The translations under genes were made by a program, and so were the position numbers. A DNA stretch of 53,187 nucleotides from Deltaproteobacteria bacterium UBA6601 (GTDB lineage Bacteria; Myxococcota_A; UBA796; UBA9615): assembly GCA_002433485.1 (NCBI GenBank), contig DJIF01000009.1, positions 1 to 53,187 of the forward strand. Reading direction: 5' to 3'. Shown one piece after another: positions 16,820 through 25,708 of this stretch (position 1 is the stretch's first letter; every line of letters begins with the position of its first letter). The notes below the pieces were generated by a model. It was not told the DNA's origin. It did no database searches and was given only the letters and a program-made list of their open reading frames with translations.

Positions 16820-17407
16820 GTGACCGAAGACAACGACCAGCAAAGACGCGAACATGGCGGCATCGTTGCCGGGTTCGGCAGCCTCCTCACCGGACTGAAG
16901 ATCACCACTGGCAAGATCTTCAAGCCGAAGGTGACGCTCGAATATCCCCACCAGAAAGTGGAGATGAGCGAGGCCTTCCGTTCCTGCATCGCATTTGTTC
17001 GCTTCGAAGACATCGACACCCACGACTGCATTGCCTGCGACGCCTGCGCCATCATCTGCCCGTCGGATTGCATCACGGTCACCGGCGACCGCATGCCGGA
17101 CTCCAAGAAGAAGCGTGCAGACCGCTTTGACGTGGACTTCTCTACGTGTTCGCTGTGTGGGCTCTGCCTCGCTGCCTGCCCAACGGACACCCTTAAGTAC
17201 TCGGCGGACTTCGACGACGCCGGCTACCAGCGCGGCTGGGTTCAGGACCTCCTTGAGCCCTTCGACGATCCGCCCATCGAAGAACTCGCCAAGACCCTGA
17301 CCGCCCGGGAGGAACGGAAGAAGGCCGAGCGCAAGGCTGCCAGAGAAGCCGCCAAAGCAGCAAAAGCAGCGGCCAAGGCAAAGCAAGAAGAGTCCGGCAA
17401 TGCCTGA
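16820..17407 (+). CDS. nuoI: NADH-quinone oxidoreductase subunit I (2x 4Fe-4S), long tail
   Basis: This is a ferredoxin-like subunit with clusters N6a and N6b, 195 aa. The two ligand sets are intact: C70, C73, C76, C80 in CIACDACAIIC, and C110, C113, C116, C120 in CSLCGLCLAAC. The start is GTG at 16820, 8 nt after nuoH. After residue 160 a Lys/Arg/Ala/Glu-rich helical tail (EERKKAERKAAREAAKAAKA and onward) extends the protein by about 35 residues, echoing the charged tail on NuoC. It overlaps nuoJ by 8 bp. Confidence 0.97.
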   Translation: MTEDNDQQRREHGGIVAGFGSLLTGLKITTGKIFKPKVTLEYPHQKVEMSEAFRSCIAFVRFEDIDTHDCIACDACAIICPSDCITVTGDRMPDSKKKRADRFDVDFSTCSLCGLCLAACPTDTLKYSADFDDAGYQRGWVQDLLEPFDDPPIEELAKTLTAREERKKAERKAAREAAKAAKAAAKAKQEESGNA

Positions 17408-17948
17408 GCTGAGCCCCGAAACCTTGCTGAATGCGGCCCTGGGCCTGCTCATTGTAATGACCCTGGCGGGAGCCGTGTTGGCGGTGACCCTGCGCAAGGT
17501 GTTCCACAACCTGCTGGGCTTCGGCCTCTCCGTCATCGGCGGAGCCGGGGTAACCCTGATCCTCGGTAGCGAGTTCGTCGCGCTGATGCAGTTACTGATC
17601 TTCCTCGGCGGAATCGCAATTGCCATGGTGTTCGCGGTCATGATGTCGACACCTAACGAACAGGCCGAGGAGCCTCGCAGCGCGGGCGCGGTAATCCCAG
17701 CAATCCTGCTTGGCCTTGGCTTCACCGCACTTATCTGTTGGGCAATGCTCGATGGCAACTTCCCCCAGAGCAGCCCCTATGTGGCGGAAGCCTGGAGCGT
17801 CAAGAACATCGGGTTGCTCCTACTGACCGACTATGAGCTCCCCTTTGAGGCGATCTCTATTCTGCTGTTGGCGGCCATCATCGGCTCGGTGCTGATCGCG
17901 CGACGCACCCGGGAACCTGAGCCCAGCGAGGAGGCCGACCGTGGCTGA
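17400..17948 (+). CDS. nuoJ: NADH-quinone oxidoreductase subunit J
   Basis: This membrane subunit (182 aa, five predicted helices) has the family segment NLLGFGLSVIGGAGVTLIL, then FLGGIAIAMVFAVMM. The last helix is followed by a short charged tail (RRTREPEPSEEADRG). The start lies inside the end of nuoI and the stop overlaps the GTG of nuoK. Confidence 0.95.
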   Translation: MPELSPETLLNAALGLLIVMTLAGAVLAVTLRKVFHNLLGFGLSVIGGAGVTLILGSEFVALMQLLIFLGGIAIAMVFAVMMSTPNEQAEEPRSAGAVIPAILLGLGFTALICWAMLDGNFPQSSPYVAEAWSVKNIGLLLLTDYELPFEAISILLLAAIIGSVLIARRTREPEPSEEADRG

Positions 17949-18252
17949 AACTCTGGGCAGTTACCTGTTGCTTAGCTCAGCACTGTTCGCGGTCGGGCTG
18001 TTTGGAGTGCTGCTGCGACGCAATCTGGTGGCCATGCTGATCGGCGTCGAGCTGATGCTCAACGCGGTAATCATCAACCTTGTGGCCTTTGCCCGATTCG
18101 CCGGCGCGGACCCTGGCAATGGGCAGGTCTTTGCCTTGTTCGTGATCGGCGTGGCTGCAGCTGAGGCGGCGGTAGGCCTCTCCATCATCCTCACCGTATT
18201 CAAGGCGCGCGGAGCCATCTCGGTGGACCGGCTTGAGGAGCTGAGCGGATGA
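17941..18252 (+). CDS. nuoK: NADH-quinone oxidoreductase subunit K
   Basis: This is a 103-aa, three-helix subunit of the proton channel. Conserved membrane Glu residues occur in MLIGVELMLNAVIINLVAF and in VAAAEAAVGLSIIL. The GTG start at 17941 is preceded by a good ribosome site (GAGGAGG) inside nuoJ. The stop overlaps the nuoL ATG. Confidence 0.97.
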   Translation: MAETLGSYLLLSSALFAVGLFGVLLRRNLVAMLIGVELMLNAVIINLVAFARFAGADPGNGQVFALFVIGVAAAEAAVGLSIILTVFKARGAISVDRLEELSG

Positions 18253-20171
18253 GCCTGAGCCAGTGGGGCCTGCTCACCATCGGCGCGCCGCTGGTCACCT
18301 TTGTGCTGTTCCTGTTGGGAGTTGGCCGCAGGCCCACCTTGACCGTCGCCCTCTCGCTAACCACCGCGGCCCTGGCCTGCGCTGGTACCTGGGCGATGGC
18401 CATCACTCTGCCTGAAGCCGGTTATCAGGCCACCACACCCTGGGCTGCAACGGCCGACTTCTCCATCCATCTCGGCATCCGACTGACCGGACTGAGCACA
18501 GCGATGGGGCTGGTGGTAGGGACCATTCATCTGCTGGTACAGCTGTACTCCCTGGGCTACATGGCCACAGACCCGGCACAAGCCCGCTACTTCGCGGTCC
18601 TGTCGCTGTTCGCATCGGCGATGCTGAGCGTAGTCTATGCGGCCGACCTGATCCAGACCTTCATTGCCTGGGAGCTGGTAGGGCTTTCTTCCTACCTGCT
18701 GATCGGCTTCTGGAACTTCAAGCCCAGCGCCGCTCAGGCTGCCAAAAAGGCATTCATCATGACGCGCTTTGGTGACCTAGGACTGTTCCTGGGCCTGGCG
18801 CTGCTGATGCTCAACATGCCGGTAGAAGCCGGTGGGGCGCGCAATCTGCTGATCGCGTTGATCCTGGAAGCAGTCGCCAACAATGACCTAGCCGGCAACC
18901 TCTTTGGCTACGACCAGCACACCGTAATCGGCCTGCTGCTGCTGTGCGGCATCGTCGGCAAGTCGGCGCAGTTCCCACTGCACTCCTGGCTTCCCGATGC
19001 GATGGAGGGTCCAACGCCTGTTTCCGCGCTGCTTCACTCAGCAACCATGGTGGCAGCAGGGGTCTACCTGTTCGCTCTCCTCCAACCGCTGTTCCTGGCC
19101 TCATCGATCACCTCCACCGTTGCTCTGGGAATTGCCTCCTTCACCGCGGTAATGGCGGCAGGGGTCGCCATGGTCAACCCAGACATGAAGCGGGTCCTGG
19201 CATGGTCTTCCATCAGCCAACTGAGCTTCATGCTCATGGGCCTGGCGGCCGGCTCAGAGGTGGCGGGATTTTTCCATCTGGTAACCCACGCAGGCTTCAA
19301 GTGCCTGCTGTTCCTTAGCGCCGGAATCTTCATCCACCTCGCGCACAGCGGCGACCTCACCGAGATCGGCCGCAAGGTCGGCTCCAGGTCCCGCGCAGCG
19401 AGCCTGGGCCTGCTGGTGGGTGCCGCATCACTCGCTGGCGTGCCAGCCATGGCTGGTTTCATGTCTAAGGAGGTCATCCTCGCCCAGCTCCACCAGCCCG
19501 GTTACGAGGGTTTCTATTGGCTGGCTCTACTGGGTTCAGCCATGACCGCCTACTACGCAACCCGGATGGCTGCCGTGATTCTGCGCTCAGACTCGGCAGC
19601 AGTCTCTCATCACCGCGATACGGAACAAACCAAGCAAGAAGTTGACCACGACAGCAACCACCAAGGAGGACTGGCCGATTCCATTATGGCGATGACCGTC
19701 GTAGGGCTGGCGCTGGTGACCCTCGGCCTGGGCTGGCTGGGCCCGCAGCTGGCAGGCCACCTTGGCCTCGACGCCGAGCTGGTGGCCATTGATTGGGACT
19801 CGATGGGAGTTGGCCTCGCCGTAACAGCACTCTTAGCTGGCGGGGGCCTGGCCTGGTACGACTACGGCAGGACTGGAGCCTACCGCGAGGGCTTCCTGAG
19901 TGGCCTGCCAGCTATCGAGGCGATGCTCAAGGACGGCTGGCACATGGACCGATGCTGGCGCTGGGTCAGCGACAAGATCATTGCCGGCCTGACCCTTAGC
20001 GCACTGTTTATTGACCGCCGGGCCATTGACCGAAGCATCGACGGTGTCGCCGATGGAGCCCGTAGCGGCGGCGTTCTTGCCGCATCCCTGCAGAGCGGCC
20101 GCCTGCAATGGTACCTGTCGCTGACCCTGGCAGTGCTAGCTGTAGCCCTGATCCTGCTGGAGTGGAAGTGA
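18249..20171 (+). CDS. nuoL: NADH-quinone oxidoreductase subunit L
   Basis: This is a large antiporter-like proton pump subunit, 640 aa. It has the key membrane residues in FIAWELVGLSSYLLIGFW and in HSWLPDAMEGPTPVSALLHS, and the MSKEVIL segment beyond. The C-terminal half includes the long lateral-helix region, ending in a final membrane helix (LTLAVLAVALILLEWK). A polar His/Gln/Asp-rich loop around residue 455-475 (SHHRDTEQTKQEVDHDSNHQ) sits between helices. The ATG overlaps nuoK; the stop shares one base with the nuoM start. Confidence 0.97.
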   Translation: MSLSQWGLLTIGAPLVTFVLFLLGVGRRPTLTVALSLTTAALACAGTWAMAITLPEAGYQATTPWAATADFSIHLGIRLTGLSTAMGLVVGTIHLLVQLYSLGYMATDPAQARYFAVLSLFASAMLSVVYAADLIQTFIAWELVGLSSYLLIGFWNFKPSAAQAAKKAFIMTRFGDLGLFLGLALLMLNMPVEAGGARNLLIALILEAVANNDLAGNLFGYDQHTVIGLLLLCGIVGKSAQFPLHSWLPDAMEGPTPVSALLHSATMVAAGVYLFALLQPLFLASSITSTVALGIASFTAVMAAGVAMVNPDMKRVLAWSSISQLSFMLMGLAAGSEVAGFFHLVTHAGFKCLLFLSAGIFIHLAHSGDLTEIGRKVGSRSRAASLGLLVGAASLAGVPAMAGFMSKEVILAQLHQPGYEGFYWLALLGSAMTAYYATRMAAVILRSDSAAVSHHRDTEQTKQEVDHDSNHQGGLADSIMAMTVVGLALVTLGLGWLGPQLAGHLGLDAELVAIDWDSMGVGLAVTALLAGGGLAWYDYGRTGAYREGFLSGLPAIEAMLKDGWHMDRCWRWVSDKIIAGLTLSALFIDRRAIDRSIDGVADGARSGGVLAASLQSGRLQWYLSLTLAVLAVALILLEWK

Positions 20172-21652
20172 TGGCCTGGCTGGACTCCCACCTGCTGACA
20201 AGCATCCTGCTGTGCCCGGTCATAGGACTGGCGCTGACAGCGCTGATTCCGGCATCCCGGACCGGGGCGATCAAGTTGTCAGCCGCCATCGTATCGGGCA
20301 TCTCCTGCGCCCTGTCCATCTTGCTCTGGCAGCGCTTCGATCCCTCCACATCCCGGCTCCAATTCACCGAGCGCATGGAGTGGCTGCCGGATCTGGGAAT
20401 CACCTACATCGTAGGCATCGACGGTCTCTCACTGCCAATGGTCCTGTTGACCGGCATCGTGTTCTTCACCGGGGTGCTTACGATGTGGGAGCTGGAGAAC
20501 CGGGTGAAGGAATACTTCGCCTTCACCATGGCCCTGGTGGCCGGCGTCTTCGGCGTCTTCATCTCCCAGGATTTGTTCTTCCTGTTCCTGTTTTACGAAC
20601 TGGCGGTCCTGCCGATGTATCTGCTGATTGCGATCTGGGGGAGTACGCGGCGCGAATACGCAGCGATGAAGCTGACCCTGTTCCTGCTGGCAGGCAGTGC
20701 CCTGCTGTTCCCAGCGCTGATTGGGCTGAGCCACTATTCAGGGCTCAACACCTTTGATCTGACCCTGCTCTCTGACGCCAACACCGACTGGGGTGGCATG
20801 GGCATCATTATCTTTCTATTCCTCTACCTCGGCTTCGGGGTGCTGGCAGGCATCTTCCCATTCCACACCTGGTCGCCTGTCGGCCACGTAGCGGCCCCGA
20901 CCGCGGTATCAATGCTGCATGCCGGGGTCCTCATGAAGCTGGGCTCGTACGGGGTCCTGCGGGTAGGCATGCAGGTCATGCCAGAAGAGATGGTGCGCTG
21001 GGCCCCGCTGATCGCCGCTCTCGCCGTGTGCAACATCCTCTACGGCGCCTTTGTTGCGCTGGGTCAGACCGACCTCAAATACGTCATCGGCTACTCCTCT
21101 GTCTCCCACATGGGTGTCGTTATGCTCGGACTCGCCACCATGAGCGCTGCAGGAATCAGTGGCGCGGTCTTTCAGATGTTTGCCCACGGCATCATGACCG
21201 CCTTATTTTTCTCCTCCATCGGCCACATCTACGACCACACGCACACCCGCGAGATCAGCCGCCTTGGCGGCCTGTTCACCACCATGCCGAGGGCCTCAAC
21301 GGTATTCATCATCGCGGGCATGGCTGGCATCGGCGTACCCTGCCTGGCCTCATTCTGGGCAGAGCTACTGGTCTTCATCGCAGCAGTTAAGAAATGGCCT
21401 TTGGCTGGCGCGCTGGCCATCTTCGGCCTAGTGGTTTCGGCGTTGTTCGTACTGCGCGTGGTGCAGCGCAGCTTCTTCGGCCCGGAACGCGATGACTGGA
21501 AAGACATGCCCGACATGGGCAACTTCATGGCAACACCCCGAGTCATCCTGGCGGCAGTGCTGCTGCTGTTCGGCTTTGCCCCCTTCCTGATGCTGGACCA
21601 ACTGGCTGCCAGCGTAGACGCGCTGGTGCAAGTGCTGGAGGCCTCGCCATGA
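20171..21652 (+). CDS. nuoM: NADH-quinone oxidoreductase subunit M
   Basis: This antiporter-like proton pump subunit has 493 aa and about 14 helices. Motifs include FYELAVLPMYLLIAIWG with the conserved Glu, FPFHTWSPVGHVAAPTAVSM, and LKYVIGYSSVSHMGVVMLG. I chose the ATG at 20171, which overlaps the nuoL stop by one base. A longer frame starting inside nuoL would lack homology. The stop overlaps nuoN by ATGA. Confidence 0.97.
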   Translation: MAWLDSHLLTSILLCPVIGLALTALIPASRTGAIKLSAAIVSGISCALSILLWQRFDPSTSRLQFTERMEWLPDLGITYIVGIDGLSLPMVLLTGIVFFTGVLTMWELENRVKEYFAFTMALVAGVFGVFISQDLFFLFLFYELAVLPMYLLIAIWGSTRREYAAMKLTLFLLAGSALLFPALIGLSHYSGLNTFDLTLLSDANTDWGGMGIIIFLFLYLGFGVLAGIFPFHTWSPVGHVAAPTAVSMLHAGVLMKLGSYGVLRVGMQVMPEEMVRWAPLIAALAVCNILYGAFVALGQTDLKYVIGYSSVSHMGVVMLGLATMSAAGISGAVFQMFAHGIMTALFFSSIGHIYDHTHTREISRLGGLFTTMPRASTVFIIAGMAGIGVPCLASFWAELLVFIAAVKKWPLAGALAIFGLVVSALFVLRVVQRSFFGPERDDWKDMPDMGNFMATPRVILAAVLLLFGFAPFLMLDQLAASVDALVQVLEASP

Positions 21653-23154
21653 GCGGCATCTACCTGAGGTTCCTCCCTGAACTGGGCCTGCTGGGACTAG
21701 CACTGGTGTTGTTCTTTATTGCGGTCGGGCCCGGCCAGGAAGCTGACGAAAGAGAGCCTGCTGACAGCCGTCGCAAGCGCCTGATCCGCGCTGCGATCGC
21801 CGGTGACCGAGTCGCTCTGGTTGGTGGCGGCGTGGTCCTGATACTGGCGATTCTAGCGGTCCGGCAAGCGGGCCCACTGTTCTTTGGAGCCTACCGAGTC
21901 GCGCTCTTCAGTCAGGTGATCAAGATCATCCTGGCCGCTGGCCTGTTCTTCAACATCTGGCTGGCCCAAGAGGCCCAGAGCCTGGCGCCCAGAGAGCGTC
22001 CGGAATTGATGCTTTTCCTGTCGCTTTCGACCCTGGGAATGATGATGTTGGTCTCAGCTGACGAGCTCATCTCATTCTACGTCGCCCTGGAGATCGCCGC
22101 CTACAGCCTGTACATCCTGGTCCCGCTGACCCGGGGCCACGGTGACCACAACGAGGCCGCCTTCAAGTACTTCCTCTATGGGGCGGCCACCTCAGCGGTA
22201 GCGCTGTTCGGCATGAGCATTCTGTTTGGCCTGGCTGGCAGCAGTTCCATTCCACAGATCGCTACCGCTCTATCTGCCAACCCATCAACACTGGCGGTCA
22301 CAGCGCTCCTGCTAACGCTAGGAGGAGTGTTCTTCAAGCTGGCCGTATTCCCCTTCCACTTCTGGGCTCCAGACGTCTACCAGACCACCAGCCACAGCGT
22401 CGCCGCCTTCATCGCCGGAACCAGCAAGGTGGGCGCGGTCGCCGCGCTGCTCAGGTTGCTCTTGATGGGGCTGTCCCTGGACCAGCTGTATTGGCTGCTC
22501 GGAGCGCTCGCCTTACTCTCCATGAGCTACGGCAACCTGGCGGCCCTGGCACAGCGCGATTTCAAACGTCTACTGGCGTACTCAGGAGTGGCTCAGGGGG
22601 GCTACATCCTGTTGGGGCTGGCGGCACTGGACTCGGCTGCCTATGCCGCCGCCAGCTACTACGCCATTGCTTATCTAGCCCTGATGCTGCTGTGCTTCCT
22701 GGTCGTAATCGAGCTGGGGCGGACCCGGCACGGCGTGCGCGCGGACGGCAGTACCGATAACAGCCTGCCAATCGATGCGCTGGGCGGGCTCTATTCGCGC
22801 TCCCCCTGGCTGGCGCTGGCCCTGATGATTGGCTTGCTAGGACTGGCGGGGGTGCCACCGACGGCGGGATTCTCAGGCAAGTGGTTCCTGTTCAAGGCCA
22901 TTCTCGACCAGGGCGGCTTCTGGTGGGTACTCATCGCCGGCATCAACAACACCATTGCGGTCTACTACTACCTGGTGGTGCTCAAGGCAGCCTATGTGAC
23001 TCCTGCTGCGGACGGCGCCACCGCCATCGAGACCTCCCTGTGGCCCCGCGCGCTAACCCTTAGCGTCGGCCTCGGAGTAGTCGTGCTCGGCATCGCACCG
23101 CAGATCATCATGCCGACCCTCCAAGCGGCGGTGAGTGCCATGATCGGAAGTTAA
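21649..23154 (+). CDS. nuoN: NADH-quinone oxidoreductase subunit N
   Basis: This is the third antiporter-like subunit and last gene of the operon, 501 aa. Motifs include FYVALEIAAYSLYILVPLTR, FPFHFWAPDVYQTTSHSVAA, and DFKRLLAYSGVAQGGYILLG. Only 6 bp separate its stop from the stop of the convergent c-di-GMP gene, so any terminator must lie within coding sequence. Confidence 0.97.
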   Translation: MSGIYLRFLPELGLLGLALVLFFIAVGPGQEADEREPADSRRKRLIRAAIAGDRVALVGGGVVLILAILAVRQAGPLFFGAYRVALFSQVIKIILAAGLFFNIWLAQEAQSLAPRERPELMLFLSLSTLGMMMLVSADELISFYVALEIAAYSLYILVPLTRGHGDHNEAAFKYFLYGAATSAVALFGMSILFGLAGSSSIPQIATALSANPSTLAVTALLLTLGGVFFKLAVFPFHFWAPDVYQTTSHSVAAFIAGTSKVGAVAALLRLLLMGLSLDQLYWLLGALALLSMSYGNLAALAQRDFKRLLAYSGVAQGGYILLGLAALDSAAYAAASYYAIAYLALMLLCFLVVIELGRTRHGVRADGSTDNSLPIDALGGLYSRSPWLALALMIGLLGLAGVPPTAGFSGKWFLFKAILDQGGFWWVLIAGINNTIAVYYYLVVLKAAYVTPAADGATAIETSLWPRALTLSVGLGVVVLGIAPQIIMPTLQAAVSAMIGS

Positions 23155-23160
23155 AGTCGG

Positions 23161-25536
23161 CTACCAGATAGGCTTGCGCGAGAGCAGGCGATCAAGTTCC
23201 GCTGGCACCAAGGCACGCGCAAAATAATAGCCTTGAGCAGCATCGCACCCCAGCTCGCGCAATTGCGTCAGCTGCTCCCTACTCTCAACACCCTCGGCAG
23301 TCACCTTCAGCCCCATACTGCGACTCAGCTCTAAAATGGTGCCGATGATCTCCGGACAGTGTTCTCGGCTGATCCGTCGCACAAAAGACCGATCGATCTT
23401 CAGCACATCCACGTCGAAAGCGTGCAGATAGTTGAGTGACGAGTAGCCGGTCCCAAAGTCGTCGATACAGATCCCGACACCCTGACCCTGCAGCTCAGCC
23501 AGGACCTCTCGAGATGCCTGAGCATCTTCCATAACCACCGTCTCGGTGATCTCAAGTCTGAGACGCGCGGGAGGCAGACCGACACGACCTAGCAGATCCA
23601 CAACGCTGGACGCGAGATCAGCACGGCGGAACTGCTTGCTACTGAGGTTTACGTTGAGCTGCAAGGACTCAAAATCCGGGTGATCGGTGCGCCACTTTGC
23701 GGCGGCAGTGGCCGCCTCCTCCAACACCCACCAACCCACCTCCTCGATCAGACCGGTCTCTTCAGCAACTTCAATGAAGTCTCCCGGAAGCAACAGGCCG
23801 CGCTCCGGATGCTGCCACCTGAGCAGCGCTTCAAAGCCTGTAATAGAGCCCGTCTCCAGCGAGATGATGGGCTGATACTGCAGCACAAACTGCTGCTCCG
23901 TCAGTGCCTGACTGAGGTCGTTCTCCAGCTTGAGTCGTGCCACTGCATCCTCATGCATGCTCCGATCAAACAGACTGATTCGTGCCCGCCCCTCAGCCTT
24001 AGCCGAATACATCGCGGTGTCGGCATCACGAATCAAATCTTCTGGGCGACCATAGCCCCCGGAACTCAAGGCAATGCCAATGCTCGCTGAGCTGGTCACC
24101 TCCTGCCCACCCAGGGCAAAGCTCGGCTGCAGTGAGTTGCGGATCCGACTGGCCACGGTGCGCGCTTCACGAACCTCTTCAATATTCTCCAGCAAGACCA
24201 CAAACTCATCGCCGCCCAGGCGGGCGACAGTGTCTCCCGGGCGCACCGACAGCTCGATACGGCGTGCCACCTCAACCAATAGTTCGTCCCCTAAGAAATG
24301 TCCGAGGCTGTCATTGACCACCTTGAAGCCATCCAGATCGAGAAACAAAACTGCAAACAAAGACGATGGTCGGCGCCGCGCGCGAGCCACCGAGTGAGCC
24401 AGGCGGTTCAAGAACAGCGCGCGATTAGGCAGACCGGTGAGATCATCGTGAAAGGCATCATGGAGGAGCTGTTCTTCGTAGCGGCGCTGTTCGGTGATGT
24501 CGGTCAGAGAGCCAGCCACACGAACGGCCTGGCCCTGTTGATCGCGGACTGCCAGACCTCGAGCCAGCACCCAGCGATAGATGCCATCGCTATGAGCGAG
24601 CCTATGCACATGTTGGAACGAGCTGTCGGGGTCTCGCTGATAGCGACTCAGCTCACTGCGCAACGCCGCCATATCCTCAGGATGAACCCTTGAGAACCAC
24701 TCATCCATACTACCGATCAGCTCCCTGGCCCGCAGCCCTACGATGGCTGCCCAACGCGGTGAGAAGTAGGCGGTGCCATCGCGCAGGTCCCAGTCCCACA
24801 GCCCGTCGTTGCCCCCACGAGCGGCCAGATTGAAACGCTCTTCACTGCGCGCCAGCTGGTCCCCTCGCTCTCTAAGCTCGTGCAGGTCCCGCTCTCGCAG
24901 ATCACTAACCAGCAGGATCATCGCACTGAGAACCAGTTGTACGAGCAGAGCCCAGAACAGATGATCTGTGCTGGCGGATGGATTGGAAGACAGGATTGCA
25001 GCCAGCACCACCAGGTTGGCCAATGCCACCAACATCGCGGCCCGCAAACCGAAAAATACCGCGCAGAGCAAAGTGCCGCCCAAGGCGAGGCTGCTGCCGG
25101 CCAGCAGCCGAACCGGGTCCGGCTCGCCCAGACAATAAAACCAACTGCCACCCACCAGCACCGCAGCACTGACAAAAACGGCGACGCCATGGCGAAGAGT
25201 CCGCGACAAACCATAGGACCCCACTAGCGCCAGCGCTGCGATGCCATAGGCAACGGCGAGTCGTGCCGGCACGGCCTCTTCGCTCGCCAAATCCCAGGCG
25301 AAAGCCAGGCCCAGCCCAACTGGCCCGACCACCAGCAACAGTGAAGACAACAAACGTACCCGGCGCCGCTGGGCCAGACCCTCGACACCCGGCGCCGGCT
25401 CCACCAACCAGAGCCAGAGGGCAGGCAGACCAGAGACAACCGCAAACCGACTTGCGGGCAGCCGCAGGGTGGTCAGCCCATCCTCTGCCACCACTTCGAC
25501 CGGTTCTTCGACGTCCTGCGATTCTGCCCGCGTCAA
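23161..25536 (-). CDS. membrane PAS-GGDEF-EAL c-di-GMP enzyme
   Basis: This 791-aa inner-membrane protein has four to six predicted helices (about 60-210), a PAS domain with PAC motif (about 230-350), a GGDEF domain and a C-terminal EAL domain. The cyclase site GGDEF is intact (441-445), preceded by an inhibitory RxxD (R432-D435). The phosphodiesterase signature is intact too: EAL at 569-571, ETVVMED, and DDFGTGYSSLNYL. So both c-di-GMP synthesis and breakdown are possible; which dominates cannot be read. The start is TTG at 25536, supported by GAGAGGAA about 6 nt upstream and by the absence of a better start. It is divergent from a second GGDEF-EAL gene, with a 15-bp palindrome between them. 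Confidence 0.93.
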   Translation of the reverse strand: MTRAESQDVEEPVEVVAEDGLTTLRLPASRFAVVSGLPALWLWLVEPAPGVEGLAQRRRVRLLSSLLLVVGPVGLGLAFAWDLASEEAVPARLAVAYGIAALALVGSYGLSRTLRHGVAVFVSAAVLVGGSWFYCLGEPDPVRLLAGSSLALGGTLLCAVFFGLRAAMLVALANLVVLAAILSSNPSASTDHLFWALLVQLVLSAMILLVSDLRERDLHELRERGDQLARSEERFNLAARGGNDGLWDWDLRDGTAYFSPRWAAIVGLRARELIGSMDEWFSRVHPEDMAALRSELSRYQRDPDSSFQHVHRLAHSDGIYRWVLARGLAVRDQQGQAVRVAGSLTDITEQRRYEEQLLHDAFHDDLTGLPNRALFLNRLAHSVARARRRPSSLFAVLFLDLDGFKVVNDSLGHFLGDELLVEVARRIELSVRPGDTVARLGGDEFVVLLENIEEVREARTVASRIRNSLQPSFALGGQEVTSSASIGIALSSGGYGRPEDLIRDADTAMYSAKAEGRARISLFDRSMHEDAVARLKLENDLSQALTEQQFVLQYQPIISLETGSITGFEALLRWQHPERGLLLPGDFIEVAEETGLIEEVGWWVLEEAATAAAKWRTDHPDFESLQLNVNLSSKQFRRADLASSVVDLLGRVGLPPARLRLEITETVVMEDAQASREVLAELQGQGVGICIDDFGTGYSSLNYLHAFDVDVLKIDRSFVRRISREHCPEIIGTILELSRSMGLKVTAEGVESREQLTQLRELGCDAAQGYYFARALVPAELDRLLSRKPIW

Positions 25537-25561
25537 AAGCGTTCCTCTCTCGAGCTGACAA

Positions 25562-25576
25562 TGCCCTGCCAGGGCA
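25562..25576. promoter_or_regulatory. 15-bp palindrome between divergent c-di-GMP genes
   Basis: TGCCCTG and CAGGGCA flank a single C as a perfect dyad, 26 bp upstream of the minus-strand start at 25536. Weak -10-like hexamers occur nearby: GATAAT on minus at 25602-25607 and TAGAAT on plus at 25649-25654, without good -35 partners. It is a possible operator, unproven. Confidence 0.4.
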
Positions 25577-25708
25577 CGACACCTGCGCTCGTGGAAAGCT
25601 TATTATCACTCGACGGCGCGCTCCGCGCACCTCCGGGGCCCGGCCTGATAGAATGTCCGGGTGTGGTGCTCTGGCACCAAGTCTGTAGACCGCCAGGTAA
25701 AAGAGGAC

